15,508 bases of DNA from Rickettsiales bacterium (GCA_947424995.1 CANDYO010000035.1:1-15508); one strand, 5' to 3'; positions 1 to 8,286 are shown, counted from the stretch's first letter. Made by a program: numbers and translations. The notes: a model not told the origin generated them from the sequence alone.

Positions 1-600
1 GCTGATATATTGATTTATAAAGCCGATTTGGTTCCAGTGGGAGAAGATCAGCGTCAGCATTTAGAGTTAGCGAGAGATATTGCTACTTCATTTAATAATG
101 TTACCAATAATAGTTATTTTAAACTTCCAGCAGCAATGATTATGAAGGATGCAGCGCGAATCATGAGTTTGCGTGATGGTACTAAAAAAATGAGTAAATC
201 TGATCCTTCTGATTTGAGTCGAATTAATTTAATTGATAATGCAGATTTGATTCTCCAAAAAATTAAAAAAGCAAAATCAGATTCTATCGCTGAAATATCT
301 TATGATAAAGAATTACGACCAGAAATAAGTAATTTATTAGAGATATATGCTTGTTTAGCCGAGCAAAAAATTAGTGATATAGTTGAGCAATATGAAGGTA
401 AGCTTTGTGGACAATTTAAGCAAAATTTAGCTGAAATCATAATTGAGAAGATTACCCCAATAGGCAAGAGAATAACAGAACTTTGTCAAAATGATCAAGA
501 ATATGTTAAGCAAATTTTAAGAGACGGTGCTGAAAAAGCTACTATAATTGCTGCGGGGCATATGCAAGAAATAAAAGAACTCTGTGGATTTATTAGATGA
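1..600 (+). CDS. trpS: Tryptophan--tRNA ligase, C-terminal part (5' end outside window)
   Basis: Class I aminoacyl-tRNA synthetase that charges tRNA-Trp in the cytoplasm. The frame is open from base 1 (reading A-D-I-L-I-Y-K), so the gene starts upstream; the TTG at 10 is an internal leucine codon, not a start. The visible 199 codons are about 60% of a roughly 330-residue bacterial TrpS. Family hallmarks are VPVGEDQRQHLELARDIA (ATP and tryptophan pocket) near the beginning and the class I signature KKMSKSDPSD around nt 186-215, followed by the helical C-terminal domain. The stop TGA at 598-600 overlaps the gshB start (ATGA, 597-600), so the two genes are probably cotranscribed and translationally coupled. 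Nothing looks damaged. Confidence 0.97.
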   Translation, partial: ADILIYKADLVPVGEDQRQHLELARDIATSFNNVTNNSYFKLPAAMIMKDAARIMSLRDGTKKMSKSDPSDLSRINLIDNADLILQKIKKAKSDSIAEISYDKELRPEISNLLEIYACLAEQKISDIVEQYEGKLCGQFKQNLAEIIIEKITPIGKRITELCQNDQEYVKQILRDGAEKATIIAAGHMQEIKELCGFIR

Positions 601-1550
601 TGAAAATAGCATTTCAAATGGATCCAATGAATGAACTGAATTTTACCAGCGATACCAGCTGGCAGTTGATGATGGAAGCGGTTCTACGAGGAGAAGTATA
701 TCATTTTACCCCAAGAAATTTATCATGGAATAAAGGTGAATTATTTGCAGATGTGCAAAGAGTTACGATTAAAGGATCTAGTTATGATTTAAGTGAATTC
801 AAGAAAATGAATTTAGCTGAAATGGACGTTATTTTTATTAGGCAAGACCCTCCATATGATATGGGTTATCTTACTACTACTTACTTATTGGAAAAAATTT
901 CAGATCAGGTATTAATGATTAATAATCCTAAGGCCATCCGTGATTTTCCTGAAAAAATTGCTGTTTTAGATTATTTAAACTTTATTCCTCCTAGCCTAAT
1001 TACTTATAGTGAAGATAAGGCACGAGAATTTGCGAAAGATTATAATAAAGTTATTTTAAAGCCTTTATATAGTTTTGCTGGTAATGATGTTTTTTGTGTT
1101 AGTGCAAATGATATAAATTTTTCAAATATAGTTAGCAATTTAATTGAAATTTATAAAGCGCCAATTATTGTGCAAGAGTTTCTTGAAGGGGTAAAAAATG
1201 GAGATAAGCGGATCATTTTAGTGAATGGAGACCCAGTTGGTTCATATTTAAGGATACCTAAGGCTGATGATATTAGAGCCAATTTAGCTTGTGGTGGTAC
1301 AGCTGTTCCTAGTGAATTAACCGAAAGAGAGATAAAAATTTGCCAAGCGATCAAGCCTCGGCTAGTTGAGAGCGGATTGTTTTTGGTTGGAATTGATGTG
1401 ATTGATGGCTATATAACTGAGATTAATGTAACTTCCCCAACTGGTATAGTGGCAGTTAAAGAATTTTATAATGCTAATGTCATTAAAGAAATCTGGAATA
1501 AGATTGAGTTATCGGTCAATAAATTAACTATTAGTACAAAAAATAATTAA
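597..1550 (+). CDS. gshB: Glutathione synthetase
   Basis: ATP-grasp ligase that joins gamma-glutamylcysteine and glycine, the second step of glutathione synthesis. At 317 residues it matches the E. coli enzyme (about 316). The N-terminal MKIAFQMDPMNELNFTSDTS follows the family start (residues 2-21). Visible ATP-grasp elements are VILKPLYSFAGNDVF (152-166), IIVQEFLEGVKNGDKRIILV (190-209), the loop NLACGGTAVPSELTEREI (229-246) and the C-terminal signature VGIDVIDGYITEINVTSPTG (264-283). The E. coli GGRGE loop reads GGTAV here, a small departure. Two adjacent ATGs (597 and 600) could both serve; both depend on the overlap with the trpS stop. No SD is needed beyond coupling, and none is obvious. 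Confidence 0.95.
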   Translation: MMKIAFQMDPMNELNFTSDTSWQLMMEAVLRGEVYHFTPRNLSWNKGELFADVQRVTIKGSSYDLSEFKKMNLAEMDVIFIRQDPPYDMGYLTTTYLLEKISDQVLMINNPKAIRDFPEKIAVLDYLNFIPPSLITYSEDKAREFAKDYNKVILKPLYSFAGNDVFCVSANDINFSNIVSNLIEIYKAPIIVQEFLEGVKNGDKRIILVNGDPVGSYLRIPKADDIRANLACGGTAVPSELTEREIKICQAIKPRLVESGLFLVGIDVIDGYITEINVTSPTGIVAVKEFYNANVIKEIWNKIELSVNKLTISTKNN

Positions 1551-1675
1551 CAAAAAGATAATATTTTCTATTGACGTAATTAAATAAATGACTTAGTATG
1601 AAGCTTACCAGTAAATAGAAAAGTTTTTTACTCCTTTAACTTAACTGTAAGCTGGTAAACTTTAAGTATTCTGAT

Positions 1676-1717
1676 CCTGCTCTAATATCGCTCCAATTAT
1701 CTTTCCGTTAGAGCAGG
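1676..1717. repeat. Perfect 10-bp inverted repeat between gshB and the next gene
   Basis: CCTGCTCTAA at 1676-1685 pairs perfectly with TTAGAGCAGG at 1708-1717 around a 22-nt loop. A weaker 7-bp pair, TTACCAG (1605-1611) with CTGGTAA (1652-1658), lies just upstream. Neither is followed by a clear T-run, so neither is a canonical intrinsic terminator. They could be a decayed palindromic element, a processing site or a leader structure for the gene at 1832. The rest of 1551-1831 shows no ORF or RNA gene. Confidence 0.5.
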
Positions 1718-1831
1718 TGTTTCTCCGAGTGTTCGTTATTTCTTCAAACTGATTAATTTCATCTAATTTAACCAATAATTAATAATTGTACTTTAAGCTT
1801 ATATCTCTAATGAATCAAGAGAGTTAAGATT

Positions 1832-3937
1832 ATGAAAAGTGGTTACAAAGCAATAAGTCCTCAAAAAGCAACTTTTTCCAAAAAAAAACTTTCTTCTGTT
1901 GAAGAAGATGAAGCTAATACAGATCAAGAAGATAACGATAGCGAACTCGATGCAAATGAAATTGAGTTAGGTGAAGAAGAAAGTCAACTTGGCGAAGACG
2001 AAGATAGAGAATTAGACGAAGAGGAAAGTCAACTTAGCGAAGACGAAAGTCAACTTAGCGAAGACGAAGATAGAGAATTAGACGAAGAAGAAAGTCAACT
2101 TAGTGAAGACGAAGATAGAGAATTAGCTGAGGATGAGAATGACTATTCCTACGCTTTAGATAATCCAACTGAAGAAAAAAGTATAACTCTAAGCAATTCA
2201 GATAGAAATGCAGCTGCAGAAAAAAAGACATTTATATCGGTAAAAAAAATACGGGGTAAGGAGTTATTTCAAAATCTTTTACAAATCTTAGACGATAAAA
2301 ATATATTACTTAAATCAGATAGGAATCAATATAAAAACGAAATAAAAGATGGATTTCTTAGATCTATCCTTTTAAGTATGAGCGGTTTTGGCAATGATAT
2401 GTATGAGGATGCGAAGCAGCCGTCATTTCAAGATCAATTGGCTTCAGCTGTATCAGGTTTTCCTACCGAAGCAAGAGTAAGTAGACATCTTGATGCTGAA
2501 AAAGCAGATCTGAACTCTTCTCAATTAATTGAACTAAAGCAATTGATTTCAAAGGCTGTTGATAAATTAGCTGATGAGAAAAAAGCTGGCAAAAACTCCC
2601 TTGAAAATAAACCTAGCTATTGGTGGCAATACATGCCAGTAGTATATACGGTTAGAACAATTGCTGGAATGTGTAATAGTATCGGGAAATACATGGGTAT
2701 AGTATCCCCATCCTCAGCTGATTTATTTTTAGAATCTGCTAAATATGCTCAAAAACTTAAAAATGAATTTGAAAAAGATCAACGCGAAAGAAATGAAATC
2801 AATAGATCAGAAGGAAGGGATGGTCCTTTGGGTGATTTGATTAGTCGTGGGCGTAAACTTATGGCACAAGATGAGCGAGGAGTTCTTCAGTTACAAGCAG
2901 AAGTTACAGCGCATAATCAAAAAAGTGAATATGAAGATCGTAATGTTTTTCAAGTTACTAAAGAAAAAAAAATGGTTAAAGTGGATCAAAAATATGATCC
3001 AAAAAAGAAAAAAATTGTCGGTGTATATGAAGAACAAGATATACCTATATTACATGTTGGTACCAAAGTTGCTAAAAAAGCTGGCGGTCTTGAAAAATTA
3101 CAAGCAGCTTTTAGAGGTAATCGAGAACGCAAACACTTGTTGTCTGAAAATTCATTTGAAGATGGTGCATATGTAAAACTTCAAGAGCAGTTTCGAGTGA
3201 ATAGTCTAAATTCTCAAGAATGGCAAGCCACTCATGAAACATTAGAAGAGTTAAAAGAATTAACCCAAGCTGATCCTAAAATTACTAAATATATGCAAGA
3301 ATTAGAAAATTTTTTAATCCCAACAGGACCAAAACTTTCTATTGATGAATTAGCAAAAGCTATTAATCAAGAAGCAATCAATAAGACTCTAATTAAAATC
3401 AATAATAGCATTAATGATAAGATTGAATGGAATGATTTAGGAGAAAGTAAAGAAAGTGAATTATTTTCTAACTTAAGTGATCAGATAGGCTCATATATTG
3501 AAAAAGTACAAAATAGAGCTAAAATATCTAAAGGAATGCAAGACGGATTGGCGGAACTTAAAAAAGAAAGTGTCGGCGCGGATGAGGATGTGCAAAAATA
3601 TATTAAAGCCGTAGAAAAAGCTCTTTTTTCAAAAGGAATAAGCTTTTCAAAAGCTCCAGTGGTTGGCGATATAAATGCGGATAAAGTAACAGAAGCCATG
3701 GATGATCTGAAGGAAATTATAGAGCGAGATCCAAACATGAGAAAGTTAGCAAAGCGCTTTAATAATTTTAATGAAAAGATTGCTGATTATCTTGAAGATA
3801 TGAAATCTAGATCAGAAGAAATTAGCCAGGCTATGCAAAAAGAGGCTGTTCAAATATCTGGAAATAAAGAGACTCTAAAAGATTATTGGCAACAAAGAGT
3901 TACTGAAAGAAAAGCAAATAATAAGGGTAGAGAGTAG
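1832..3937 (+). CDS. Large charged repeat protein of unknown function, candidate secreted effector
   Basis: I do not recognise this 701-residue protein. It starts at ATG 1832 after AAGAGAG (1817-1823), a plausible weak SD. Residues 24-103 are strongly acidic; residues 51-102 are built from SQL(S/G)EDE and DREL(D/A)E(E/D)E units. A short aromatic/hydrophobic patch sits at 263-290 (WWQYMPVVYTVRTIAGM onward), too mixed for a confident membrane segment. Residues 300-700 are charged and probably helical or coiled coil. A helical unit seems to recur at about 471-503, 573-606 and 623-650 (LxELK, then DP or DE, then KY/KL). The C-terminus is basic and polar (RVTERKANNKGRE), as in many type IV secretion substrates. 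There is no signal peptide or catalytic motif that I can see. It stands alone between non-coding stretches that carry hairpins. A secreted effector role is inference only. Confidence 0.85.
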   Translation: MKSGYKAISPQKATFSKKKLSSVEEDEANTDQEDNDSELDANEIELGEEESQLGEDEDRELDEEESQLSEDESQLSEDEDRELDEEESQLSEDEDRELAEDENDYSYALDNPTEEKSITLSNSDRNAAAEKKTFISVKKIRGKELFQNLLQILDDKNILLKSDRNQYKNEIKDGFLRSILLSMSGFGNDMYEDAKQPSFQDQLASAVSGFPTEARVSRHLDAEKADLNSSQLIELKQLISKAVDKLADEKKAGKNSLENKPSYWWQYMPVVYTVRTIAGMCNSIGKYMGIVSPSSADLFLESAKYAQKLKNEFEKDQRERNEINRSEGRDGPLGDLISRGRKLMAQDERGVLQLQAEVTAHNQKSEYEDRNVFQVTKEKKMVKVDQKYDPKKKKIVGVYEEQDIPILHVGTKVAKKAGGLEKLQAAFRGNRERKHLLSENSFEDGAYVKLQEQFRVNSLNSQEWQATHETLEELKELTQADPKITKYMQELENFLIPTGPKLSIDELAKAINQEAINKTLIKINNSINDKIEWNDLGESKESELFSNLSDQIGSYIEKVQNRAKISKGMQDGLAELKKESVGADEDVQKYIKAVEKALFSKGISFSKAPVVGDINADKVTEAMDDLKEIIERDPNMRKLAKRFNNFNEKIADYLEDMKSRSEEISQAMQKEAVQISGNKETLKDYWQQRVTERKANNKGRE
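1982..2137 (+). repeat. In-frame tandem repeats coding an acidic tract
   Basis: A 156-nt tract of 21-nt units (coding SQLSEDE) and 24-nt units (coding DRELDEEE) in the order 7-8-7-7-8-7-8 residues, so mostly a 45-nt compound period with one 21-nt unit repeated twice in a row. Copies are nearly identical at the DNA level (for example AGTCAACTTAGCGAAGACGA recurs), which suggests recent expansion and possible length variation between strains. All units keep the frame. Confidence 0.9.
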
Positions 3938-3970
3938 AAGTATTAGGTTATTGGCCTAAAGTTAATCGAG

Positions 3971-4017
3971 GTCGTCATCCTCAGAGCTAAGCTTTGCTTG
4001 GTTCTGAGGATGACGAC
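3971..4017. repeat. Single palindromic hairpin element
   Basis: GTCGTCATCCTCAG (3971-3984) pairs perfectly over 14 bp with CTGAGGATGACGAC (4004-4017); the 19-nt interior can pair further (AGC/GCT core). Flanking CGAG and CTCG extend the symmetry with one bulge. It lies about 35 bp after the stop of the 701-residue gene. It has no T-run directly after it, so a role as a terminator is possible but not canonical. The outer GTCATCC word is shared with the paired hairpins elsewhere in the window. Confidence 0.85.
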
Positions 4018-4110
4018 TCTCGTATGCTTTTAATGACTTCTACCTTCTAAAACCTACTAATTCATCATTGAAGTTAATTTAACCAACCACCCAACATTAA
4101 TTATCTATTC

Positions 4111-4140
4111 TTACATATTCTAAAAAATAATTTCTATAAT
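4111..4140 (+). promoter_or_regulatory. Possible promoter for ruvC-eno
   Basis: A perfect -10 hexamer TATAAT lies at 4135-4140, about 57 nt before the ATG at 4197. The -35 is poor (TTACAT at 4111-4116 or CTTACA one base earlier, spacing 18-19). If used, transcription begins around 4147, upstream of the palindromic element, so the element would be in the ruvC transcript. Confidence 0.35.
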
Positions 4141-4196
4141 GCAAATTATTCGCTTAGTTGTTATAGTCTAACAATTGATCATTCAAGAGAAAAAAT

Positions 4197-4841
4197 ATGC
4201 AGCGTTTAGAAGAATACATTATACCGCTTTCTACATCATCCCTGACGAGGACGAAGTCTGAGATCGGGGATCTCGTGAGAAAAAATACTCCTAAGATCCC
4301 CGGTCGCGCCGCTTCGCGGCTTGCCAGGGATGATGCGCCGAGTGTTTATTCAGCAATGAGACTTGGCATTATCTGTGGAGTTGATCCTGGTTTAGTTAAT
4401 ACTGGTTGGGGAATTATTTCAGTAAAGCAAAATAATTTGAGCTTCGTAGCTTCAGGAGTTATTACTCCTGGCGTTAAATTGCCAATTGAGCAACGGCTTA
4501 GCGAAATCTATTTAGCTTTAACTCAAGTGATTTCCTTGTATAAACCAGATGAATGCGCGATGGAAGACATTTTCGTTAATAAAAATAGCCTTACTTCTCT
4601 TAAACTTGGTTATGCCAGAGCGGTAGCAATTTTAACAATTGGGCTTGCACAAAAAAGCTTTTTTGAATATGCTCCTAATTTGGTAAAAAAGGCTGTAGTT
4701 GGTAAAGGCAAAGCGGATAAAATTCAGGTGCAATATATGGTCAATCAAATATTGCCAAAAGCTAAGGTTACCAACGAACATGCTGCTGATGCTTTAGCAG
4801 TGGCAATCTGTCATGCCAATCATATAAATACTAGGATGTGA
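4197..4841 (+). CDS. ruvC: Holliday junction endonuclease RuvC with palindromic element-derived N-terminal extension
   Basis: RuvC nicks Holliday junctions in the RuvABC resolvasome. The conventional enzyme starts at residue 54 (ATG 4356): MRLGIICGVDPGLVNTGWG carries the first catalytic Asp. The second acid is in CAMEDIFVNKN, and the last two are in NEHAADALAVAICHAN near the C-terminus. From 4356 the protein is 161 residues, the normal size. The 53-residue extension from ATG 4197 is open and low in recognisable structure (for example LTRTKSEIGDLVRK); its DNA from 4234 to 4335 is a palindromic element. ATG 4197 has an SD-like AAGAGA (4185-4190) at good spacing, while ATG 4356 has no visible SD, so I favour translation from 4197 with the element inserted in frame just after the original start, as described for Rickettsia palindromic elements. 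Starting at 4356 remains possible. eno follows after 13 bp. Confidence 0.93.
   Translation: MQRLEEYIIPLSTSSLTRTKSEIGDLVRKNTPKIPGRAASRLARDDAPSVYSAMRLGIICGVDPGLVNTGWGIISVKQNNLSFVASGVITPGVKLPIEQRLSEIYLALTQVISLYKPDECAMEDIFVNKNSLTSLKLGYARAVAILTIGLAQKSFFEYAPNLVKKAVVGKGKADKIQVQYMVNQILPKAKVTNEHAADALAVAICHANHINTRM
4234..4335. repeat. Palindromic element inside ruvC (inverted pair of hairpin units)
   Basis: The outer arms CATCATCCCTG (4234-4244) and CAGGGATGATG (4325-4335) are perfectly inverted. Inside, GATCGGGGATCT (4262-4273) pairs with AGATCCCCGGTC (4294-4305) over 12 bp with one G-T, and GCCGC-TTC-GCGGC (4308-4320) makes a local hairpin. The left half and the reverse complement of the right half have the same plan: ATCATCCCTG, an arm-loop with GAA, then CGGGGATCT. 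The element can therefore be read as two inverted copies of one unit. Its G+C is clearly higher than its surroundings. It contains no stop codon in the ruvC frame. Confidence 0.85.
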
Positions 4842-4854
4842 AGGTTAGATAATA

Positions 4855-6096
4855 GTGATAAAAATTAGTAAGGTTATTGGTCGAGAAATTCTGGATAGCC
4901 GTGGTAATCCAACCGTTGAGGTAGATGTAATTTTAGAAGATAGTACTTGGGGACGGGCTTCAGTGCCAAGTGGAGCTTCAACAGGTAGTTTAGAAGCTGT
5001 AGAGTTACGTGATAAAGATCAGCAGCGTTTTTTTGGTAATGGTGTATTAAATGCAGTTAGAAATGTAAATGAAATTATTGGGCCGAAATTAATAGGCAAG
5101 TCGCCATTTGATCAAAATGAGATTGATGATTTATTGATTATGCTTGATGGTACTTTTAATAAATCTAATCTTGGCGCTAATGCAATATTAGCAGTCTCTT
5201 TAGCTGTTGCTAAAGCTGCAGCTAAAGCTAAAAAAATCCCTTTATTTTGCTATCTTAATCCTAATACAGCTGATCATTTGCTGCCTAAAACTTTCATGAA
5301 TATCATCAATGGTGGTGCGCATGCCGATAATCAAATAGAGATTCAAGAATTTATGATTATGCCAAGTCCTGGCACTTCAGCAAAACAATCAGTACGGATT
5401 GGTGCTGAAATTTTTCACAGTTTAAAATCTATTTTATATAATAATGGTTATAGCACTAATGTTGGCGATGAAGGTGGATTTGCTCCGAATTTAGATCATG
5501 CAACTCAAGCATTTGGTTATATAATTATGGCAGCTAAGGCAGCCGGTTATGAGGTTGGTAAAGATGTGATGCTGGCACTTGATTGTGCTGCTTCAGAATT
5601 TTATAAAGATGGTTTATACCATATAGCTGGTAAACAGCTTAATGCAGCTGAAATGGTAAATTATTATCAAAAGTTAGTTAATGATTATCCGATTAATTAT
5701 ATTGAAGACCCGATGGCGGAAGATGATTTTGAGGGTTGGAAGTTGATCACTGAAAAGTTAGGCAAACAGGTGATGCTAGTTGGTGATGATTTATTTGTTA
5801 CCAATAAGAAAATTTTACTAAAAGGAATAGATTCTAAAATGGCTAATGCTATTTTAATTAAGCCGAATCAAATTGGTACTCTAAGCGAAACAATGGCAAC
5901 TATAAAGGCGGCTAAAGAGGCTGGCTATGCAGCAATTATTTCTCATCGCTCTGGTGAAACAGAAGATACCACCATTGCTCACATCGCAGTTGCAACTGGA
6001 GTTAGTTATATCAAAACAGGTTCACTTTCAAGAACAGATAGATTAGCCAAGTATAATGAATTAATCAGAATAGAAGAAATTTTGCATCATCTATAA
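4855..6096 (+). CDS. eno: Enolase
   Basis: Interconverts 2-phosphoglycerate and phosphoenolpyruvate in glycolysis and gluconeogenesis. It has 413 residues, a little shorter than E. coli (about 432). It begins with GTG 4855 behind AAGG (4841-4844); no closer ATG exists and the first residues (IKISKVIGREILDSRGNPTV) match the family start. Visible active-site parts are SGAST (39-43), the acid-base Glu in GDEGGFAPN (Glu206), Mg ligands Asp243, Glu284 (IEDPMAEDD) and Asp311, catalytic Lys336 in ILIKPNQIGT, SHRSGETEDT (363-372) and Lys387. All expected residues are present. It lies 13 bp after ruvC and 13 bp before ptrB, so the three genes are probably one transcript. Confidence 0.97.
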   Translation: MIKISKVIGREILDSRGNPTVEVDVILEDSTWGRASVPSGASTGSLEAVELRDKDQQRFFGNGVLNAVRNVNEIIGPKLIGKSPFDQNEIDDLLIMLDGTFNKSNLGANAILAVSLAVAKAAAKAKKIPLFCYLNPNTADHLLPKTFMNIINGGAHADNQIEIQEFMIMPSPGTSAKQSVRIGAEIFHSLKSILYNNGYSTNVGDEGGFAPNLDHATQAFGYIIMAAKAAGYEVGKDVMLALDCAASEFYKDGLYHIAGKQLNAAEMVNYYQKLVNDYPINYIEDPMAEDDFEGWKLITEKLGKQVMLVGDDLFVTNKKILLKGIDSKMANAILIKPNQIGTLSETMATIKAAKEAGYAAIISHRSGETEDTTIAHIAVATGVSYIKTGSLSRTDRLAKYNELIRIEEILHHL

Positions 6097-6109
6097 ATAT
6101 GGAGTTAGC

Positions 6110-8164
6110 ATGACTAGTGCCCAGCCACCTATAGCTAAAATTATTACTGAAATTTCTCATCATCATGGAGAAGAATTGGTTGATAATTATGCTTGGCTTA
6201 GAGATAAAAATTGGCCGAAAGTAGAAACTGCTGAAATTTTAGACTATGTTAATGCTGAGAATGATTATTATAAAAAACATGAAAATAAGGTTTTAGAAAA
6301 AGAGATTTATGATGAGCTTAGAGGCCGGATTCAAGAAGAAGATGAGTCTTACCCAGTACGCGGCAGAAAAGGAAAATTCTACTATTTTTATCGGATGCTT
6401 AAGGGAAAAGATTATCCGGTAATCTACAGAAAATCTGATAGATGCGAAGAATTATTGCTTGATTGCAATTTGCTAGCTGTTGGAAAGTCTTCTTTCTCTA
6501 TGGGCGATACAGAGGTTAGTGAAGACAATAGCAAATTAATTTATGCTTATGATAGCGACGGTTCAGAACGTTATAATATTCACGTAAAAGATATAGCTTC
6601 TGGTAAAGACTTAGCGGATATTATTACTGGAACTATTGGTGCTATAGTTTGGAATAATGCTAGTGATGGCTTTTATTATGAAGCTTTAAATGAAAATTGG
6701 CATGTAGATAAAGTGTTTTTTCACCGTTTGGGTGCTAAACAAAGTGATGATATGCTTATTGCTTATGAAATTGATCCAATTTTTTCATTAAGTATTGGTC
6801 GTAGTTCTAGTGATCAATATTTATTTGTTGGTAGCCATAGTAAAACTAGCAATGAAATTCAATATAGATCGTTAAATGATGAGCAAGCTCTTCTTAAAAT
6901 GACTATCCCTCGTAGGAAAGATCATCTTTATGAGATTGATCACTTTAAGAGTGATTTTTATATTCATACTAATGACCAGGGTAAAAACTTTCGTTTAGTT
7001 AGTCTTCCAGATAAAGAAAATTTTGCCGAAGCTAATTTCAAGGAAATAATAGCTCATAATCCGGATCAATATCTAATTGATATCAATCTTTACGATAAGT
7101 GCTTGGTAGTAGTAAAAAAAGTTTTAGGTCTAAATAAAATCGATTTTTATAATATTGATGATCATAAATTAGCTAAGTCTTATAATTTTGATGAAGAAAC
7201 TTATCAAGCAAACGTTGTTTATACTAATAATGACGATCCATATGTACGGGTTAGTTATTCATCACTTACTAAGCCTAGATCAGTGCTTGAATATGATTTC
7301 TCTACAGGAGAGACTTATATCCGTAAAGTAGATCAGATTCCAAGTGGTTATGATGCTTCACTTTACACAGCTAAGAGATTATGGATTAAATCTAAAGATG
7401 GGACAGAAGTGCCAATCTCAATGGTTTATCGCAAAGATAAAGTTAAACCAAATACCTCCAATTCTTTATTATTATATGGCTATGGTTCATATGGTTATGC
7501 AATGCCAGTAAGTTTTAGGCCTAATATTATTTCATTGCTTGATCGTGGCTTTATCTATGTGATTGCTCATATTCGTGGTGGTGATGAATTGGGTTTTGAG
7601 TGGTATGAGAGCGCTAAGTTCTTAACCAAAAAGCGTACCTTTGAAGATTTTATAGCTGCCGCTGAATATTTAACTGATCAAAATTATACCAATAAAGATA
7701 AATTACATATTATGGGCGGTAGTGCTGGTGGAATGTTAATGGGAAAAGTGGTGAATGAAAGACCAGAGTTATTTAAATCGGTAGTAGCTGAAGTGCCATT
7801 TGTTGATGTGCTCAATACTATGCTTGATGCGACCTTACCTTTAACTCCAGGGGAGTTTGAAGAGTGGGGCAATCCAATTGCTAGCAAAGAATATTATGAC
7901 TATATCAAGTCATATTCACCTTATGATAATGTGAAAAAACAGAATTATCCGGATATGTTAGTTACCGCAGGAATTACTGATCCGAGAGTTGGATATTGGG
8001 AAGCAGCTAAATGGGTGGCTAAGCTTCGCCAAAATAAACAAGATGATAATTTATTATTGTTAAAAACCGAAATGGATTCAGGACACCAAGGTCAATCGGG
8101 AAGATTTAAAGGACTAGAGGAAGTTGCGTTTGTTTACAGCTTCCTCTTGAGTCGATATAATTAA
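6110..8164 (+). CDS. ptrB: Oligopeptidase B (S9A prolyl oligopeptidase family)
   Basis: Serine peptidase that cleaves short peptides, typically after Arg or Lys in oligopeptidase B, in the cytoplasm. At 684 residues it matches the family (E. coli PtrB about 686). The N-terminal half (roughly 80-400) is the beta-propeller that restricts access. The C-terminal alpha/beta-hydrolase domain has YGYGSYGYAM (456-465), AHIRGGDELGFEWYE (486-500), the nucleophile Ser538 in GGSAGG, EFEEWGNP (582-589), Asp624 in ITDPRVGYWEAAKW and His659 in MDSGHQGQSGR. The triad is intact. ATG 6110 follows GGAG (6101-6104), a good SD. There is no signal peptide. The 3' end meets the convergent small gene; if that gene's frame is restored, their last 4 bp overlap. 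Confidence 0.95.
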   Translation: MTSAQPPIAKIITEISHHHGEELVDNYAWLRDKNWPKVETAEILDYVNAENDYYKKHENKVLEKEIYDELRGRIQEEDESYPVRGRKGKFYYFYRMLKGKDYPVIYRKSDRCEELLLDCNLLAVGKSSFSMGDTEVSEDNSKLIYAYDSDGSERYNIHVKDIASGKDLADIITGTIGAIVWNNASDGFYYEALNENWHVDKVFFHRLGAKQSDDMLIAYEIDPIFSLSIGRSSSDQYLFVGSHSKTSNEIQYRSLNDEQALLKMTIPRRKDHLYEIDHFKSDFYIHTNDQGKNFRLVSLPDKENFAEANFKEIIAHNPDQYLIDINLYDKCLVVVKKVLGLNKIDFYNIDDHKLAKSYNFDEETYQANVVYTNNDDPYVRVSYSSLTKPRSVLEYDFSTGETYIRKVDQIPSGYDASLYTAKRLWIKSKDGTEVPISMVYRKDKVKPNTSNSLLLYGYGSYGYAMPVSFRPNIISLLDRGFIYVIAHIRGGDELGFEWYESAKFLTKKRTFEDFIAAAEYLTDQNYTNKDKLHIMGGSAGGMLMGKVVNERPELFKSVVAEVPFVDVLNTMLDATLPLTPGEFEEWGNPIASKEYYDYIKSYSPYDNVKKQNYPDMLVTAGITDPRVGYWEAAKWVAKLRQNKQDDNLLLLKTEMDSGHQGQSGRFKGLEEVAFVYSFLLSRYN

Positions 8165-8286
8165 AGCTCTGATGAAGTACAAGTACCAGAAACAAACTGT
8201 CCAGCTGTTGCATCTTCAATAACGCCAATACAAGTAACGACTGTAGGTCCACTTTTTAAATGAGTTAGTGAACTTTTACTATACCC
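8161..8286 (-). pseudogene. Duplicated 3' segment of the small minus-strand gene, now out of frame
   Basis: The minus strand here encodes LTHLKSGPTVVTCIGVIE and then a further 21 residues ending at TAA (8161-8163). This closely matches LTHLKSGHTVVTCLGVIE and what follows in the C-terminus of the upstream minus-strand ORF. The two DNA copies (about 8180-8284 and 8301-8405) align without gaps at an offset of 121 bases. The segment is +1 out of frame with that ORF, and the frame is closed by a stop just upstream, so it has no start of its own. It is best read as the original end of the 8279-8731 gene cut off by a one-base insertion in CCCC (8284-8287). Confidence 0.75.

Noticed and set aside
1151..1354. 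Minus-strand open frame inside gshB
   Set aside because: It is antisense to the conserved ATP-grasp region, has no SD and no recognisable protein character.
2847..3176. Plus-strand open frame inside the 701-residue gene
   Set aside because: Lysine-rich translation typical of an A-rich shadow frame; the enclosing gene has repeats and coherent composition in its own frame.
3971..4335. A CRISPR array from the repeated palindromes
   Set aside because: The units differ in sequence, are not regularly spaced, and there are no cas genes in the window.
7684..7887. Minus-strand open frame inside ptrB
   Set aside because: It is antisense to the catalytic serine region of an intact enzyme.
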